NCBI GenBank assembly: GCA_900313675.1
Contig: OMSO01000001.1
Span: 62,001-126,000 of the forward strand
Direction of reading: 5' to 3'
Source of the DNA: an uncultured Fibrobacter sp.
GTDB lineage: Bacteria > Fibrobacterota > Fibrobacteria > Fibrobacterales > Fibrobacteraceae
DNA length: 64,000 nt
Part shown: positions 50,150 to 58,933 of the stretch, piece by piece
Layout of the letters: every line of letters begins with the position of its first letter
Numbering within the stretch: position 1 is the first letter of the stretch
The notes under the pieces: generated by a model
Told to the model about the DNA's origin: nothing
The model's input: only the letters and a program-made list of their open reading frames with translations
The model's database searches: none
Program-made: the position numbers and the translations under genes

Positions 50150-50157
50150 TATCTTTA
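50150..50157 (+). promoter_or_regulatory. Promoter box for the 50-54 kb gene run
   Basis: TATCTTTA matches the TAnnTTTG-like element and lies 29 bp before the ATG of the 44-residue membrane protein, leaving room for its TAGGAG site. Confidence 0.5.
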
Positions 50158-50186
50158 GAGAGAACAAATTAGTATAGGAGCATGCT

Positions 50187-50321
50187 ATGTCCGATTGGCT
50201 GTTCAAATCATGGATCAAGGTTTCCGTCGTGACGGTCATCCTTTTCTTTTTCTACCACCTTTTCATCTCCCTGAAACTGGAACAGGAAGATTGCAAGAAC
50301 AATTCCAACGACCAAGGGTAG
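50187..50321 (+). CDS. 44-residue single-helix membrane protein
   Basis: A small ORF (MSDWLFKSWIKVSVVTVILF...) with one hydrophobic helix (about 11-29) and a polar, Asn/Asp-rich tail containing one cysteine. A good TAGGAG ribosome-binding site lies 6 bp before the ATG, and a promoter-like TATCTTTA lies just upstream, so expression is plausible. It precedes the deacetylase-like gene by 9 bp and is probably co-transcribed with it, the acyl-CoA synthetase and the OFA transporter. Function is unknown; it may be an accessory subunit of a neighbouring membrane protein. Confidence 0.6.
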   Translation: MSDWLFKSWIKVSVVTVILFFFYHLFISLKLEQEDCKNNSNDQG

Positions 50322-50330
50322 GCTCACCTT

Positions 50331-51101
50331 ATGGAACAAAACAAGGACATTGCCGACATCCAGGCCGCCGAAGCGGTATTCCACAAGAAGAAAAAGTTCA
50401 TTTTGTGCTATCACAGCTTTAGCGTCATGAATTTCAAGAAGGCCCGTGTGCAAATCCGCAAGATTGCAGAAGCCGCAGGCTCCCCCATCAGTATCGCCGT
50501 GGTGCCCGCCTTTGGCGCCGCTCCAGAATCGGAAGCCGAAGAATTCCGTGAAGAACTGGAAAAGTTCGTGCAGGAAGGCTACGAAATCATGCTCCACGGG
50601 GCACGCCACCGGGCAGACCTTTCCCTGAAGCGCAGCCTCCAGGGCAAGCTCGCCCTGCTGATTTCCAACAACGAGGCCGAATTTGCCGGTCTGAACGAAC
50701 GTCTCACCCAGGCGCTTCTCAAGCGTAGCCTCGCCCTGTGGAAGGCCCACGGCACAGGCAAGCCCTCCGGATTCATCCCGCCCATCTGGTTCGGGAACAA
50801 GTTCCTCAAGCAGCAAGCCCTAGAAATCTTCGACTACTACGAAGATTACCACGGCATCTACAAGAAGATCGGTGACAAGATCAAGAAAACCTATTCCAAG
50901 ACCCTCAGCTTTTCCATTATTCCAAACGCGCTCCTGGGTCTTGCCCAGACCTACGCCTGCCTCCGCATGCTCCTGCCGGGCGGCACGCACCGTCTGGTAT
51001 TCCACGAAAAGGATTTCAGAACCATCGGCGAGAAACGCATCTTGAACATGGTGCGCTACACCTCCACCATGCGCGAAAAAATCATGTACAAGGATCTGTA
51101 A
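50331..51101 (+). CDS. DUF2334/polysaccharide-deacetylase-like protein
   Basis: A 256-residue protein with the outline of DUF2334 deacetylases. It has FILCYHSFSVMNFKKA at the start, a VVPAFGAAPE strand, EGYEIMLHGARHR (a metal-site-like HGxxH) and PSGFIPPIWFGN later. There is no signal peptide, so it may act in the cytoplasm or be exported differently. The typical first catalytic Asp is not obvious, so activity is uncertain. It lies 24 bp before the acyl-CoA synthetase gene and shares its transcript. Confidence 0.7.
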   Translation: MEQNKDIADIQAAEAVFHKKKKFILCYHSFSVMNFKKARVQIRKIAEAAGSPISIAVVPAFGAAPESEAEEFREELEKFVQEGYEIMLHGARHRADLSLKRSLQGKLALLISNNEAEFAGLNERLTQALLKRSLALWKAHGTGKPSGFIPPIWFGNKFLKQQALEIFDYYEDYHGIYKKIGDKIKKTYSKTLSFSIIPNALLGLAQTYACLRMLLPGGTHRLVFHEKDFRTIGEKRILNMVRYTSTMREKIMYKDL

Positions 51102-51125
51102 GGTCAGAATCTCGGGAATCAAAAT

Positions 51126-52859
51126 ATGATGCTCAACAAGTTTCTCTCCCGGACGGAATACAGTTCTTACGACGACCTTTACAAGAACTTCAAGATTTCC
51201 ATTCCGGAAAATTTCAACTTCGCCTACGATGTGGTAGATAAATACGCCAAGGAAGAACCCAAGCGCGAAGCCCTGGTCTGGTGTGACGACGAAGACGAGA
51301 GCCACGTCTTTACCTTCAAGGACCTGTCGCTGGCCTCCCAGCGCACGGCCAACTTCTTGGTAGAACAGGGAATCGTCAAGGGTGACCGAGTGATGCTCAT
51401 CCTCCGACGCCGTTACGAATTCTGGTTTTTCCTCTTGGCACTGCACCGCATTGGCGCCATCGCCATCCCGGCCACCAACATGCTGGCCGCCGAAGATCTG
51501 GAATACCGTTTCAAGGCCGCCGACGTGAAGATGGTGGTGACCTACGACGAGCCCACCCTCCAAAAAGAGGTGGACAAGGCAAAATCCAAGTGCCCCTCCG
51601 TAGAAAAGCTGGTGACCGTGGGCCAGACCGCCCGCCAGAACTGGATCAGTTTCTACGACGACTACGAAATCTTCCCGGCCAGTTTCCCACGGCCCACGGG
51701 AGACGCCGCCACCCATAACGACGACATCATGGTGGTGTACTTTACCAGCGGCACAAGTTCCAACCCCAAGATGGTGGCCCACACCTACACCTACCCTCTG
51801 GGCCATATCGTCACCGCCAAGTACTGGCAGCACGTGATTGAGGGAGGCCGCCACCTGACGGTTGCCGAAACCGGCTGGGCCAAGGCCCTCTGGGGAAAAA
51901 TCTACGGCCAGTGGATTGCGGGCTCTGCCGTGTTCACCTACGACATGAAGGTATTCATTCCGGGAAAACTCCTGGAGAAAATGGCCGAATACAAGGTCAC
52001 TACCTTCTGCGCACCGCCTACCGTGTACCGCTACATTCTGCACCACGGCCTTTCCAAGTACGACCTTTCCAGCCTCAAGTACTGCACCACTGCAGGCGAG
52101 GCTTTGAACCTGGACATCTACAACCAGTTCTTCGAGCAGACGGGCATCCGCCTGCAAGAAGGTTACGGCCAGACGGAACTGACCCTCACCACCGGAAACT
52201 TCGGCTGGGATATCCCGAAGCCGGGCTCCATCGGCAAGCCTTCGCCGGGCTACCGCATGGAAATCGTCAACGCCGAAGGGGAACCCTGCGGAGTAGACGA
52301 GGTGGGCGAACTGATTATCCGGATTGACCAGGGCAAGCCCTTTGGCATGTTCGGCGGTTACTACCGCGACGAGGAACGCACGGAGAAAGTTTTCGCAGGC
52401 GGAGTTTACCACACCGGCGACACCGCCACCCGGGACAAGGACGGCTATTTCTGGTTCGTGGGCCGCACTGACGACCTGATCAAGAGTTCCGGATACCGTA
52501 TCAGCCCCTTCGAAGTGGAAGAAGTGCTCCACAAGCACCCCGCCGTGCTGGAAGTGGCCGTCACGGGCATCGAGGACAAGGACCGTGGCCAGGCCGTGAA
52601 GGCCACCATCGTGCTCCAGAAGGGCTACGAGGCCTCCAAGGAACTGTCCAAGGAAATCCAGCTTTTCGCGAAGAAGATTGCCGCCAGCTACAAGAGCCCC
52701 CGCATTATCGACTTCGTGACGGAGCTGCCCAAGACCATCAGCGGAAAGATCCGCCGGGCCACCATCCGCGACAAGGATGCTTCGGCACAGGCCGCTGAAA
52801 AAGCCGAAGCACAGGCTGGCGAAAGCACCGAAACCTCGTCCGAAAAATCAGAAAACTAA
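51126..52859 (+). CDS. Acyl-CoA synthetase (AMP-forming)
   Basis: A 577-residue ANL-superfamily enzyme that activates a carboxylic acid as acyl-AMP and then acyl-CoA. Motifs: the P-loop YFTSGTSSNPK, GEALNLD, EGYGQTE, YHTGD, GRTDDLIKSSGYRI and the C-terminal catalytic lysine in TISGKIRR. The sequence resembles the medium-chain or benzoate-CoA branch (ACSM-like) more than acetyl-CoA synthetase. An Ala/Glu-rich tail follows (about 550-577). The OFA-family transporter gene is 21 bp downstream, suggesting uptake and activation of the same short or branched carboxylate. Confidence 0.9.
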   Translation: MMLNKFLSRTEYSSYDDLYKNFKISIPENFNFAYDVVDKYAKEEPKREALVWCDDEDESHVFTFKDLSLASQRTANFLVEQGIVKGDRVMLILRRRYEFWFFLLALHRIGAIAIPATNMLAAEDLEYRFKAADVKMVVTYDEPTLQKEVDKAKSKCPSVEKLVTVGQTARQNWISFYDDYEIFPASFPRPTGDAATHNDDIMVVYFTSGTSSNPKMVAHTYTYPLGHIVTAKYWQHVIEGGRHLTVAETGWAKALWGKIYGQWIAGSAVFTYDMKVFIPGKLLEKMAEYKVTTFCAPPTVYRYILHHGLSKYDLSSLKYCTTAGEALNLDIYNQFFEQTGIRLQEGYGQTELTLTTGNFGWDIPKPGSIGKPSPGYRMEIVNAEGEPCGVDEVGELIIRIDQGKPFGMFGGYYRDEERTEKVFAGGVYHTGDTATRDKDGYFWFVGRTDDLIKSSGYRISPFEVEEVLHKHPAVLEVAVTGIEDKDRGQAVKATIVLQKGYEASKELSKEIQLFAKKIAASYKSPRIIDFVTELPKTISGKIRRATIRDKDASAQAAEKAEAQAGESTETSSEKSEN

Positions 52860-52880
52860 CGGCATTCCCGGAGGTATGTC

Positions 52881-54047
52881 ATGAGCAACCGCGTCCTCAA
52901 CATCCTCGTTCCGGGAATCGGGCTCCCCCTTTCCCTGGGTACCGTCTATAACTACTCCCAGTACTCCGTCAACATCATGGAGTGCTTCGGCATTTCAAAG
53001 TTCCAGGCGGACATCGGGTTCACCCTGATTATCTTCTTCTTGGGGATGTGCGCCGCTACCTTCGGGCGCATGGTGGAACTGAACCCGAAACGGATGTCGG
53101 TGGTTTCCACCACCTTGTTCGCCATCGGCATGTTCACCCTCTTTGCCGCCACCAAGTTCGGTATACTCCCGCTGTATTACATCGGCTGCTCCTTCATGGG
53201 GGCGGGCACAGGCATCGGCTACGTGTGCCCCATCAAGCAGTTGCTTTCCAACTTCAGCGACCACAAGGGCCTGGCCTCGGGCCTTGCCATCACGGGCTTT
53301 GGGGCAGGCAAGTTCGTGGCCGCCCCCGCTATCGAGTACCTGCTGGCAAACTTTGAACTGCCCTACCTGTTCCTGATTCTCGGATGCGCCTTCCTTACGG
53401 TCATGTCCGTATGTTCCTGGCTGTTCAGGCCCAATCCCGCCTTTATCATGACCAAGAAGACGGCCATCCCATTCAAGGACTTGGTTCACACCAAGTTTCT
53501 CACCATGGAATACGTGTCCATCTGGGTCATGTTCTGCATCAACATCTCCTGCGGCCTTGCCCTGATTGCCCAGGAAAAGAGCTTGCTGAAATACCTGGGA
53601 TTCAAGGAAATCGCCCTCATCATGGCCCTTACCGCCGTGTTCAACGTGCTGGGCCGTTTCGGCATGAGCACTCTTTCTGACTACATCGGCCGAAAGGGCG
53701 CCTACCACTACGTTTGCTCCCTCAGTATCTTGGCAGCGTTCCTCTGCTATACAGAGCAGGCCTGGCTTGCCATTTGCGGTATCATGATGGTGGAATTCGC
53801 CTATGGCGGAAACTTCTCCGTGCTGCCGAGCCTTTTGGCCAAGCGCTTCGGAACCTCCTGCGTTTCCACGGTTCACGCCATGACCCTTTCGGGCTGGGGA
53901 ATCGCAGGCATCATCGGTCCTACCCTCGGAAACATCTTTACAGGAAACAACCTGTTCCTGGTGCTAGGCGGGCTTTACCTGTTCGGATTCACCATGATGG
54001 AAATCTTCGTGAAGAAGGATTCCCACCAGGAGATTAAGGGAGTTTAA
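52881..54047 (+). CDS. OFA-family MFS carboxylate transporter
   Basis: A 12-helix major-facilitator protein of 388 residues. The start [24 protein letters not shown] and the segments [15 protein letters not shown] and [16 protein letters not shown] are characteristic of the oxalate/formate antiporter family, which also carries other monocarboxylates. A GGAGG site precedes the ATG. It is last in the run with the acyl-CoA synthetase and overlaps the convergent hemL by 4 bp. The substrate is inferred from its neighbour. Confidence 0.87.
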   Translation: MSNRVLNILVPGIGLPLSLGTVYNYSQYSVNIMECFGISKFQADIGFTLIIFFLGMCAATFGRMVELNPKRMSVVSTTLFAIGMFTLFAATKFGILPLYYIGCSFMGAGTGIGYVCPIKQLLSNFSDHKGLASGLAITGFGAGKFVAAPAIEYLLANFELPYLFLILGCAFLTVMSVCSWLFRPNPAFIMTKKTAIPFKDLVHTKFLTMEYVSIWVMFCINISCGLALIAQEKSLLKYLGFKEIALIMALTAVFNVLGRFGMSTLSDYIGRKGAYHYVCSLSILAAFLCYTEQAWLAICGIMMVEFAYGGNFSVLPSLLAKRFGTSCVSTVHAMTLSGWGIAGIIGPTLGNIFTGNNLFLVLGGLYLFGFTMMEIFVKKDSHQEIKGV

Positions 54048-55330
54048 AGAGTTTTAAATACTTTCCTGGCGGCATCGACGGTACGGTCGATGTCGTTTTC
54101 TGTATGGGCGGCACTCACGAAGATGGCTTCGAACTGGCTTGGCGCCAGATAGATTCCCTGGTCTAGCATTCCCAAGAAATACCTGCGGAACAGTTCCAGG
54201 TCGGACTTTTGCACATCGGCAAAACACGTGACCGGGCCTTCGGTAAAGAAGATACAGCCCATGGAGCCTACCTGGTTTGTAGAAATGGCGAGCCCTGCAG
54301 AGGCGGCTGCGTCCTTGAGGCCTTCGAGCAGGCGCTTGGTCATGGCTTCGGCGTGAGCGTAATATTCCGGGTGACTATGCAGTTCGCGCATAGTGGAAAG
54401 TCCTGCCGCCATGGCCACCGGATTCCCTGAAAGGGTTCCCGCCTGGTAGATTCCGCCCAAGGGGGCAATCTGCTGCATCACGTCCAGTCGGCCACCGTAG
54501 GCACCTACCGGCATGCCTCCGCCGATAATCTTTCCGAAGGTGGTCAGGTCCGGCTTGATGCCGTACAGCCCCTGGGCACAGTGAATCCCTACTCGGAAAC
54601 CCGTCATCACCTCGTCCACAATCAAAAGGGCGCCGTGTTTCTTGGTCTCTTCGGAAAGGGCCAGCAGGAATTCCGGCTTGGCAGGCACTACCCCCATGTT
54701 CCCAGCCACAGGCTCCACGATCACGCCGGCGATTTCGTCGCCAATCTTGTCGAACAGTTCCTTCACTCCTGCAACGTCGTTGTACTGTAGCGTAAGCGTG
54801 TATTTCGCGAGATCGGCAGGCACGCCCTTGCTGCTGGGCTTGCCCGTAGTAAGCATTCCCGAACCTGCCTTGATGAGTAGGCTATCGCTATGGCCGTGAT
54901 AACAGCCCTCGAACTTCACAATCTTGTCACGACTGGTAAACCCTCGGGCCGCACGGATGGCACTCATGGTAGCCTCGGTCCCGCTGTTCACCATGCGAAT
55001 CATTTCCACGCTGGGCACAAGGCTCATCACCAGCTTGGCCAGTTCCGATTCCAGGCCGCAGGGCGCCCCGAAACTGAGACCGTTCTGGGCCGTTTCTGCC
55101 ACCGCCTTGATGACGCTGTCGTGGGCGTGTCCCAGAAGCATGGGGCCCCAGCTGCCCACGTAGTCGATGTAGTCGTTTCCGTCCACGTCATAGATGTGGC
55201 TTCCCTTGGCGCGGGCAATAAAAGGCGGCGTGGCCCCCACGTTGCTGTATGCACGGACGGGGCTGTTCACGCCGCCGGGCATCAGGGTCTTGGCTTCGGT
55301 AAAGAGTTTTTCGCTAATGGAGTGATTCAT
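54044..55330 (-). CDS. hemL: Glutamate-1-semialdehyde 2,1-aminomutase
   Basis: PLP enzyme making 5-aminolevulinate from glutamate-1-semialdehyde in the C5 pathway of tetrapyrrole synthesis. The 428-residue protein has [10 protein letters not shown] near the N-terminus, [24 protein letters not shown] and the PLP lysine in [10 protein letters not shown] (Lys267). The ATG at 55330 is preferred over a TTG at 55339. hemB is about 1 kb away on the same strand, with two lipoprotein genes in between that have their own terminators. Confidence 0.95.
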   Translation of the reverse strand: MNHSISEKLFTEAKTLMPGGVNSPVRAYSNVGATPPFIARAKGSHIYDVDGNDYIDYVGSWGPMLLGHAHDSVIKAVAETAQNGLSFGAPCGLESELAKLVMSLVPSVEMIRMVNSGTEATMSAIRAARGFTSRDKIVKFEGCYHGHSDSLLIKAGSGMLTTGKPSSKGVPADLAKYTLTLQYNDVAGVKELFDKIGDEIAGVIVEPVAGNMGVVPAKPEFLLALSEETKKHGALLIVDEVMTGFRVGIHCAQGLYGIKPDLTTFGKIIGGGMPVGAYGGRLDVMQQIAPLGGIYQAGTLSGNPVAMAAGLSTMRELHSHPEYYAHAEAMTKRLLEGLKDAAASAGLAISTNQVGSMGCIFFTEGPVTCFADVQKSDLELFRRYFLGMLDQGIYLAPSQFEAIFVSAAHTENDIDRTVDAARKVFKTL

Positions 55331-55345
55331 AGACCCCAAAATAGA

Positions 55346-55370
55346 AAATCCAGCCCGAAGGCTGGACTTT
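55346..55370 (-). terminator. Terminator of lipoprotein gene 1
   Basis: On the minus strand AGTCCAGCC-TTCG-GGCTGGATTTT. It is identical in stem and loop to the terminator at 55793-55821. Confidence 0.8.
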
Positions 55371-55393
55371 CCGCTAATTTAATTAGGCAGGGA

Positions 55394-55747
55394 TTACTTG
55401 AGGTTCTTGTCCATTTCTGCCCACATTTCCTCTGTTTCCTTGCAGGACTTTTCTGCATCGGCCTTCAAGGTTTCCACAGTCTGGTCTCCCTTGGGGTAAA
55501 CAAACTCTTTGCCATTTGTTGTATCTACAGCAGGGCCTTCCATGGTATGGACAATGCTGTCACCCCGGACAATCCAAACAGCCGTGGTGGTTTCGCCGTA
55601 CACGGTCACCTGAGTCACGGAACTGTCAGTGGCGGTCACGGTGCAGCTTTCATCACCACCGTTGGCGGCAGAAGAGGAAGAATCATCGCTGCAGGCGGCA
55701 AAGTAGGCTGCGGTGCCAAGAGCGGCAAGAATCATGAGTTTTTTCAT
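55394..55747 (-). CDS. Small lipoprotein, twin 1
   Basis: A 117-residue predicted lipoprotein: MKKLMILAALGTAAYFAAC with Cys19, then SDDSSSS, the serine-rich start common to Fibrobacter lipoproteins. One beta-rich domain follows with Cys residues (about 34 and 103) that could pair. Its neighbour at 55845 has the same layout, similar size, WxVxGD and SLK-type strands and a C-terminal charged helix, so the two are paralogues. The ATG at 55747 is chosen because MKK begins the signal peptide. Function is unknown. Confidence 0.75.
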   Translation of the reverse strand: MKKLMILAALGTAAYFAACSDDSSSSAANGGDESCTVTATDSSVTQVTVYGETTTAVWIVRGDSIVHTMEGPAVDTTNGKEFVYPKGDQTVETLKADAEKSCKETEEMWAEMDKNLK

Positions 55748-55792
55748 TTTTATCTCCATTGATGTTTATGAGTCCAAATGTAATAATAATTA

Positions 55793-55821
55793 AAAATCCA
55801 GCCCGAAGGCTGGACTTTTTT
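55793..55821 (-). terminator. Terminator of lipoprotein gene 2
   Basis: On the minus strand AGTCCAGCC-TTCG-GGCTGGATTTTT, flanked by T/A runs on both sides, so it could work in both directions. Confidence 0.83.
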
Positions 55822-55844
55822 AAATGTATCCGTTTTTTAAACGA

Positions 55845-56183
55845 TTACTTGGCTGCATTCTTGTCTTCTTCGTACATCTTGATTGCAGTTTCGCAACCCT
55901 TCTTGGCAAATTCCTCAATGAAAGCGAGGTCTTCACCTTCCATGAGTGCCCTCGTCATAGTGGTATCTGCGGTTTCAATCTTCAGAGAGTCGCCCACGAT
56001 AGTGTAAACGTCCTTGGTTTTCACGCCTTCGACGTTCCATTCGGTGGTAACGGACTTAGCATCCGCATCAGCACTCACATCGCAGCTATAGGTTCCTGCC
56101 TTAGCAGAAGAAGAAGAGTCATCGCCACAAGCGGTGAAGATAGCGGCAGCGCCGAGAGCGGCAACAAGCATGAGTTTTTTCAT
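55845..56183 (-). CDS. Small lipoprotein, twin 2
   Basis: A 112-residue predicted lipoprotein: MKKLMLVAALGAAAIFTAC with Cys19, then GDDSSSS. The domain layout matches twin 1 downstream: an early Cys, a central VYTIVGDSLKIE strand pair, and a late Cys in a charged C-terminal helix (KKGCETAIKMYEEDK). Each twin has its own terminator. They probably arose by tandem duplication that included the terminator. Both ATGs are preceded by purine-rich sites. Function is unknown. Confidence 0.75.
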   Translation of the reverse strand: MKKLMLVAALGAAAIFTACGDDSSSSAKAGTYSCDVSADADAKSVTTEWNVEGVKTKDVYTIVGDSLKIETADTTMTRALMEGEDLAFIEEFAKKGCETAIKMYEEDKNAAK

Positions 56184-56243
56184 TTTTTTCTCCATATAGA
56201 TAAGGTTTATGTTGTTTAAAATTATAGTAAAAAAGACGAGAAA

Positions 56244-57209
56244 TTACAACAAATTTCTCTCCAAAGCCTCTTTTGCGTGATAGGTAATGATAATATCCGC
56301 CCCAGCGCGCTTAAAAGCCACCAAATTTTCATGAATAATGGCATCTTCGTCGATAAGGCCAAGGTTTGCGGCGGCCTTCACCATGGCGTATTCACCGCTC
56401 ACGTTGTAAACCGCCACCGGCACGTCACTGATTTCGGCGGTCTGGCGGAGCACATCCAAGAATGCAAGACCCGGCTTCACCATCACGATGTCTGCACCTT
56501 CTTCCAGGTCCAATTCCACTTCGCGCAAGGCCTCACGACCGTTACGCACATCCATCTGATAGCCCTTGCGGTTGCCGCACTGGGGAGCAGAACCGGCCGC
56601 CTCGCGGAAGGGTCCGTAATAGGCGCTGGCAAACTTGGCACTGTAAGACATGATCGGAGTGTTCTTGAAACCGTTCTCGTCCAGTTTTTCGCGGATAGCC
56701 GCCACGCGGCCGTCCATCATGTCGCTGGGAGCCACCATGTCGGCACCGGCAATGGCATGAGACAGGGCGGTTTTCGCCAAAAGTTCCAAAGTAGCGTCGT
56801 TATCCACTTCGCCGTCCTTCAGGATGCCGCAATGACCGTGGCTCATGTATTCGCAGAGGCACACGTCAGTAATCACGTACAACTCAGGGAATCTCGCCTT
56901 CAAGGCCCGGACCGCGCGCTGGATAACACCGTCATCGTCGTAGGCGGAACTCGCCATTTCGTCTTTCATGTCGGGAATGCCGAACAGCAAGATAGACTTG
57001 AGCCCCAGGGCAGCATAACCGTCCACCTCTTTCAGAAGCTCATCAATAGAAAAACGGAACTGTCCCGGCATAGACGGAATTTCTTCCTTGATTCCCGAAC
57101 CTTCCTTTACAAACAGCGGGTACACCAGGGATGCCGGATTCACGGCGGTTTCGGCAACCATGTTTCTGATGGTTTCGTTCTTGCGCAAGCGACGGGGACG
57201 TTTAATCAT
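56244..57209 (-). CDS. hemB: Delta-aminolevulinic acid dehydratase
   Basis: Porphobilinogen synthase, condensing two 5-aminolevulinates. The 321-residue protein has both active-site lysines (Lys192 in SYSAKFASAYYGPFR and Lys245 in VMVKPGL) and the zinc-type cysteine cluster DVCLCEYMSHGHCG (Cys117, Cys119, Cys127), so it should be a zinc enzyme and not the magnesium type. The ATG at 57209 starts the conserved KRPRRLRKN; an upstream in-frame extension is not conserved-looking. It pairs functionally with hemL nearby. Confidence 0.96.
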   Translation of the reverse strand: MIKRPRRLRKNETIRNMVAETAVNPASLVYPLFVKEGSGIKEEIPSMPGQFRFSIDELLKEVDGYAALGLKSILLFGIPDMKDEMASSAYDDDGVIQRAVRALKARFPELYVITDVCLCEYMSHGHCGILKDGEVDNDATLELLAKTALSHAIAGADMVAPSDMMDGRVAAIREKLDENGFKNTPIMSYSAKFASAYYGPFREAAGSAPQCGNRKGYQMDVRNGREALREVELDLEEGADIVMVKPGLAFLDVLRQTAEISDVPVAVYNVSGEYAMVKAAANLGLIDEDAIIHENLVAFKRAGADIIITYHAKEALERNLL

Positions 57210-57282
57210 TTTCAGGCCTTGGGTTTTCTGAATTACACAAAACTGTCTAGCGTCCAATATAAAAAAACAGACGCATCCAAGC

Positions 57283-57314
57283 AAAAAAAAAGACGGCCAA
57301 AGCCGTCTTTTTTT
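57283..57314 (-). terminator. Terminator of the DUF3078 gene
   Basis: AAAGACGGC-TTTG-GCCGTCTTT with long A and T runs on both sides. It is symmetrical enough to act in both directions. Confidence 0.85.
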
Positions 57315-57334
57315 CGCGTCGATTAGCCGCTAAA

Positions 57335-58231
57335 CTAGAACCAGCGCCAGGTCAAGCCAAAGAGCACCATGGTCTTGTACTGGGCATCCTCGTCCCTGTC
57401 GTAGTCGTAGGCCATGTCGTAACCCACCTGGACTTCGATAAGGGGAGCGATCATAATGGAGAGCATGTTTTCCCATAGTCCATCAATCTGCTCGACCCCT
57501 TCAAAGTTGCAGAATGCCCAGAGACGGGTCTTGAAGGTTACGATGTCGGAGAGGTTGTACTTGAACTCGGTAATGGATTCGAGACCGGGTTCGTCCCTAA
57601 ATTCCTTGATTTGGTCCTTACGCCCGGCAGCAACCTTTTCGTCGTAATGGACATCGGCATAGCCGTAACCCTTGGAGATTGTCATGCGGTTTGCAAAGCC
57701 CAGGCGCTGGGAGAAGTTGTCATTAGGAATGTAGGCAAGGCCTGCCACCTGAGTTTCGTAAGCGGGGTCCATGAAGCTGGACACGGCCTTCTTTACCTCA
57801 TCACCGTTCTCGTCTTCGCTGTAGGCATAGCCTGCCATCATCTGTGTTTCGAACCGGTTTCCGATGTAGGGCTTCAAAACCTCGGTCATGTTGAAGTCCA
57901 GCATGGACTCCCAGAACAGTCTGTCTGCCGACTTGCGCTTGCCTAGACCTTTGGTCCAGGTTTGTCCCAAATCGATATCTATCAAGTTGCGCCAGTTGGC
58001 CACCTTCCACTTTCCCTGCACGTCGGCATCGTAGGTAATGAGCCAGTTGTAATTGGATGTCCCGTCCTGCTGCCAATTGTTGTAGCTATAGAAATTGTAC
58101 CTGACAGCAGCCACCACGTCAGCGGTCCAGTTTTCGGGCAAAGCTCCTTCGAACATGCCACCTTCGGCATGAGCGGTTGTTGCAGATGTCAAGGCAGCAA
58201 GGCCAAACAGAATCAATGATTTCAGTTTCAT
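57335..58231 (-). CDS. DUF3078 outer-membrane protein
   Basis: A 298-residue exported protein with signal peptide MKLKSLILFGLAALTSATTAHA. The mature part has strand patterns of a beta-barrel, NWTADVVAAVRYNFYSYNNWQQDGTSNYNWL as the DUF3078 core, and a C-terminal aromatic residue (WRWF) as expected for BAM-dependent barrels. DUF3078 proteins are found mainly in Bacteroidota-type envelopes and have no known function. A TATCTTTG box lies at 58252-58259 on this strand, shortly before the ATG. It is monocistronic, with its own terminator. Confidence 0.8.
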   Translation of the reverse strand: MKLKSLILFGLAALTSATTAHAEGGMFEGALPENWTADVVAAVRYNFYSYNNWQQDGTSNYNWLITYDADVQGKWKVANWRNLIDIDLGQTWTKGLGKRKSADRLFWESMLDFNMTEVLKPYIGNRFETQMMAGYAYSEDENGDEVKKAVSSFMDPAYETQVAGLAYIPNDNFSQRLGFANRMTISKGYGYADVHYDEKVAAGRKDQIKEFRDEPGLESITEFKYNLSDIVTFKTRLWAFCNFEGVEQIDGLWENMLSIMIAPLIEVQVGYDMAYDYDRDEDAQYKTMVLFGLTWRWF

Positions 58232-58302
58232 AGTTTTCCTCTCTATAGCACCAAAGATAGAATATTTGCGCCGAAATGCAACGGCTTTGCTATTATTGTG
58301 AC

Positions 58303-58830
58303 ATGTTTAACGGAAGTTCAATTAAGCAGATTGCGCTTTTGCTTGCCCTGCTTGCGAGCCTTTCTTTTGGGGAACCCTCGCCTTCAAGCAGTCCTATACG
58401 CGTTGCAGCAGGGGCCTCCGTCGGCAGGCTGACTCCCGTTATGGCGACCTTCGGCCTTGGCTACCGAAATGCCATCCTATACGTGGAAGGCATGGGAGTC
58501 CACAAAAACGACAATGACTTCTGGTGTGGCCTGCGGGGCGCTATCGCCTGGACCCTATTTTGGGGCAAGCCTTTCAGTTTGGACCTGGGAGCAAGCGGCG
58601 GCTACGAATATGCTCGGTCACCCAACAGGGTGCACCAGGCACTGAACAAGGCGAATGACCTTACGGTGGTTTTCCCGTACAACTACAAGGAATCCCTTGA
58701 CATCGGTGTAGAAATCCGGGCTCACCTTTACGGTTTTTACAGCCAGGTGGGCTACCCCCTCCATCATTTCCGCAAGCACGACGCCCCTACCCTCACCTGG
58801 AGGATGGGCTATATGGTTCATCTACTTTAG
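58303..58830 (+). CDS. Exported protein, probable small beta-barrel
   Basis: A 175-residue protein with a signal peptide (SIKQIALLLALLASLSFG). Mature strands alternate hydrophobic and polar residues (LYVEGMGVHKND, FSLDLGASGGYEYA, LDIGVEIRAHLYGFYSQVGYPLHHF) and end TWRMGYMVHLL, consistent with an eight-stranded outer-membrane barrel. The ATG at 58303 is preferred over one at 58276. Nothing shows its role, and its neighbours on both sides are unrelated. Confidence 0.6.
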   Translation: MFNGSSIKQIALLLALLASLSFGEPSPSSSPIRVAAGASVGRLTPVMATFGLGYRNAILYVEGMGVHKNDNDFWCGLRGAIAWTLFWGKPFSLDLGASGGYEYARSPNRVHQALNKANDLTVVFPYNYKESLDIGVEIRAHLYGFYSQVGYPLHHFRKHDAPTLTWRMGYMVHLL

Positions 58831-58933
58831 GGCATAACAGCACTGACTAGCCTTTTTTAAAACAGATGCATTTTTGTACACTATTTTTCAAGATGTCATG
58901 TTTTGACACGGCATTTTAGTTATATTAGTGCAC

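Noticed and set aside
50820-52538. 572-codon frame antisense to the acyl-CoA synthetase
   Set aside because: Only codon-bias mirroring; the sense frame carries every ANL motif.
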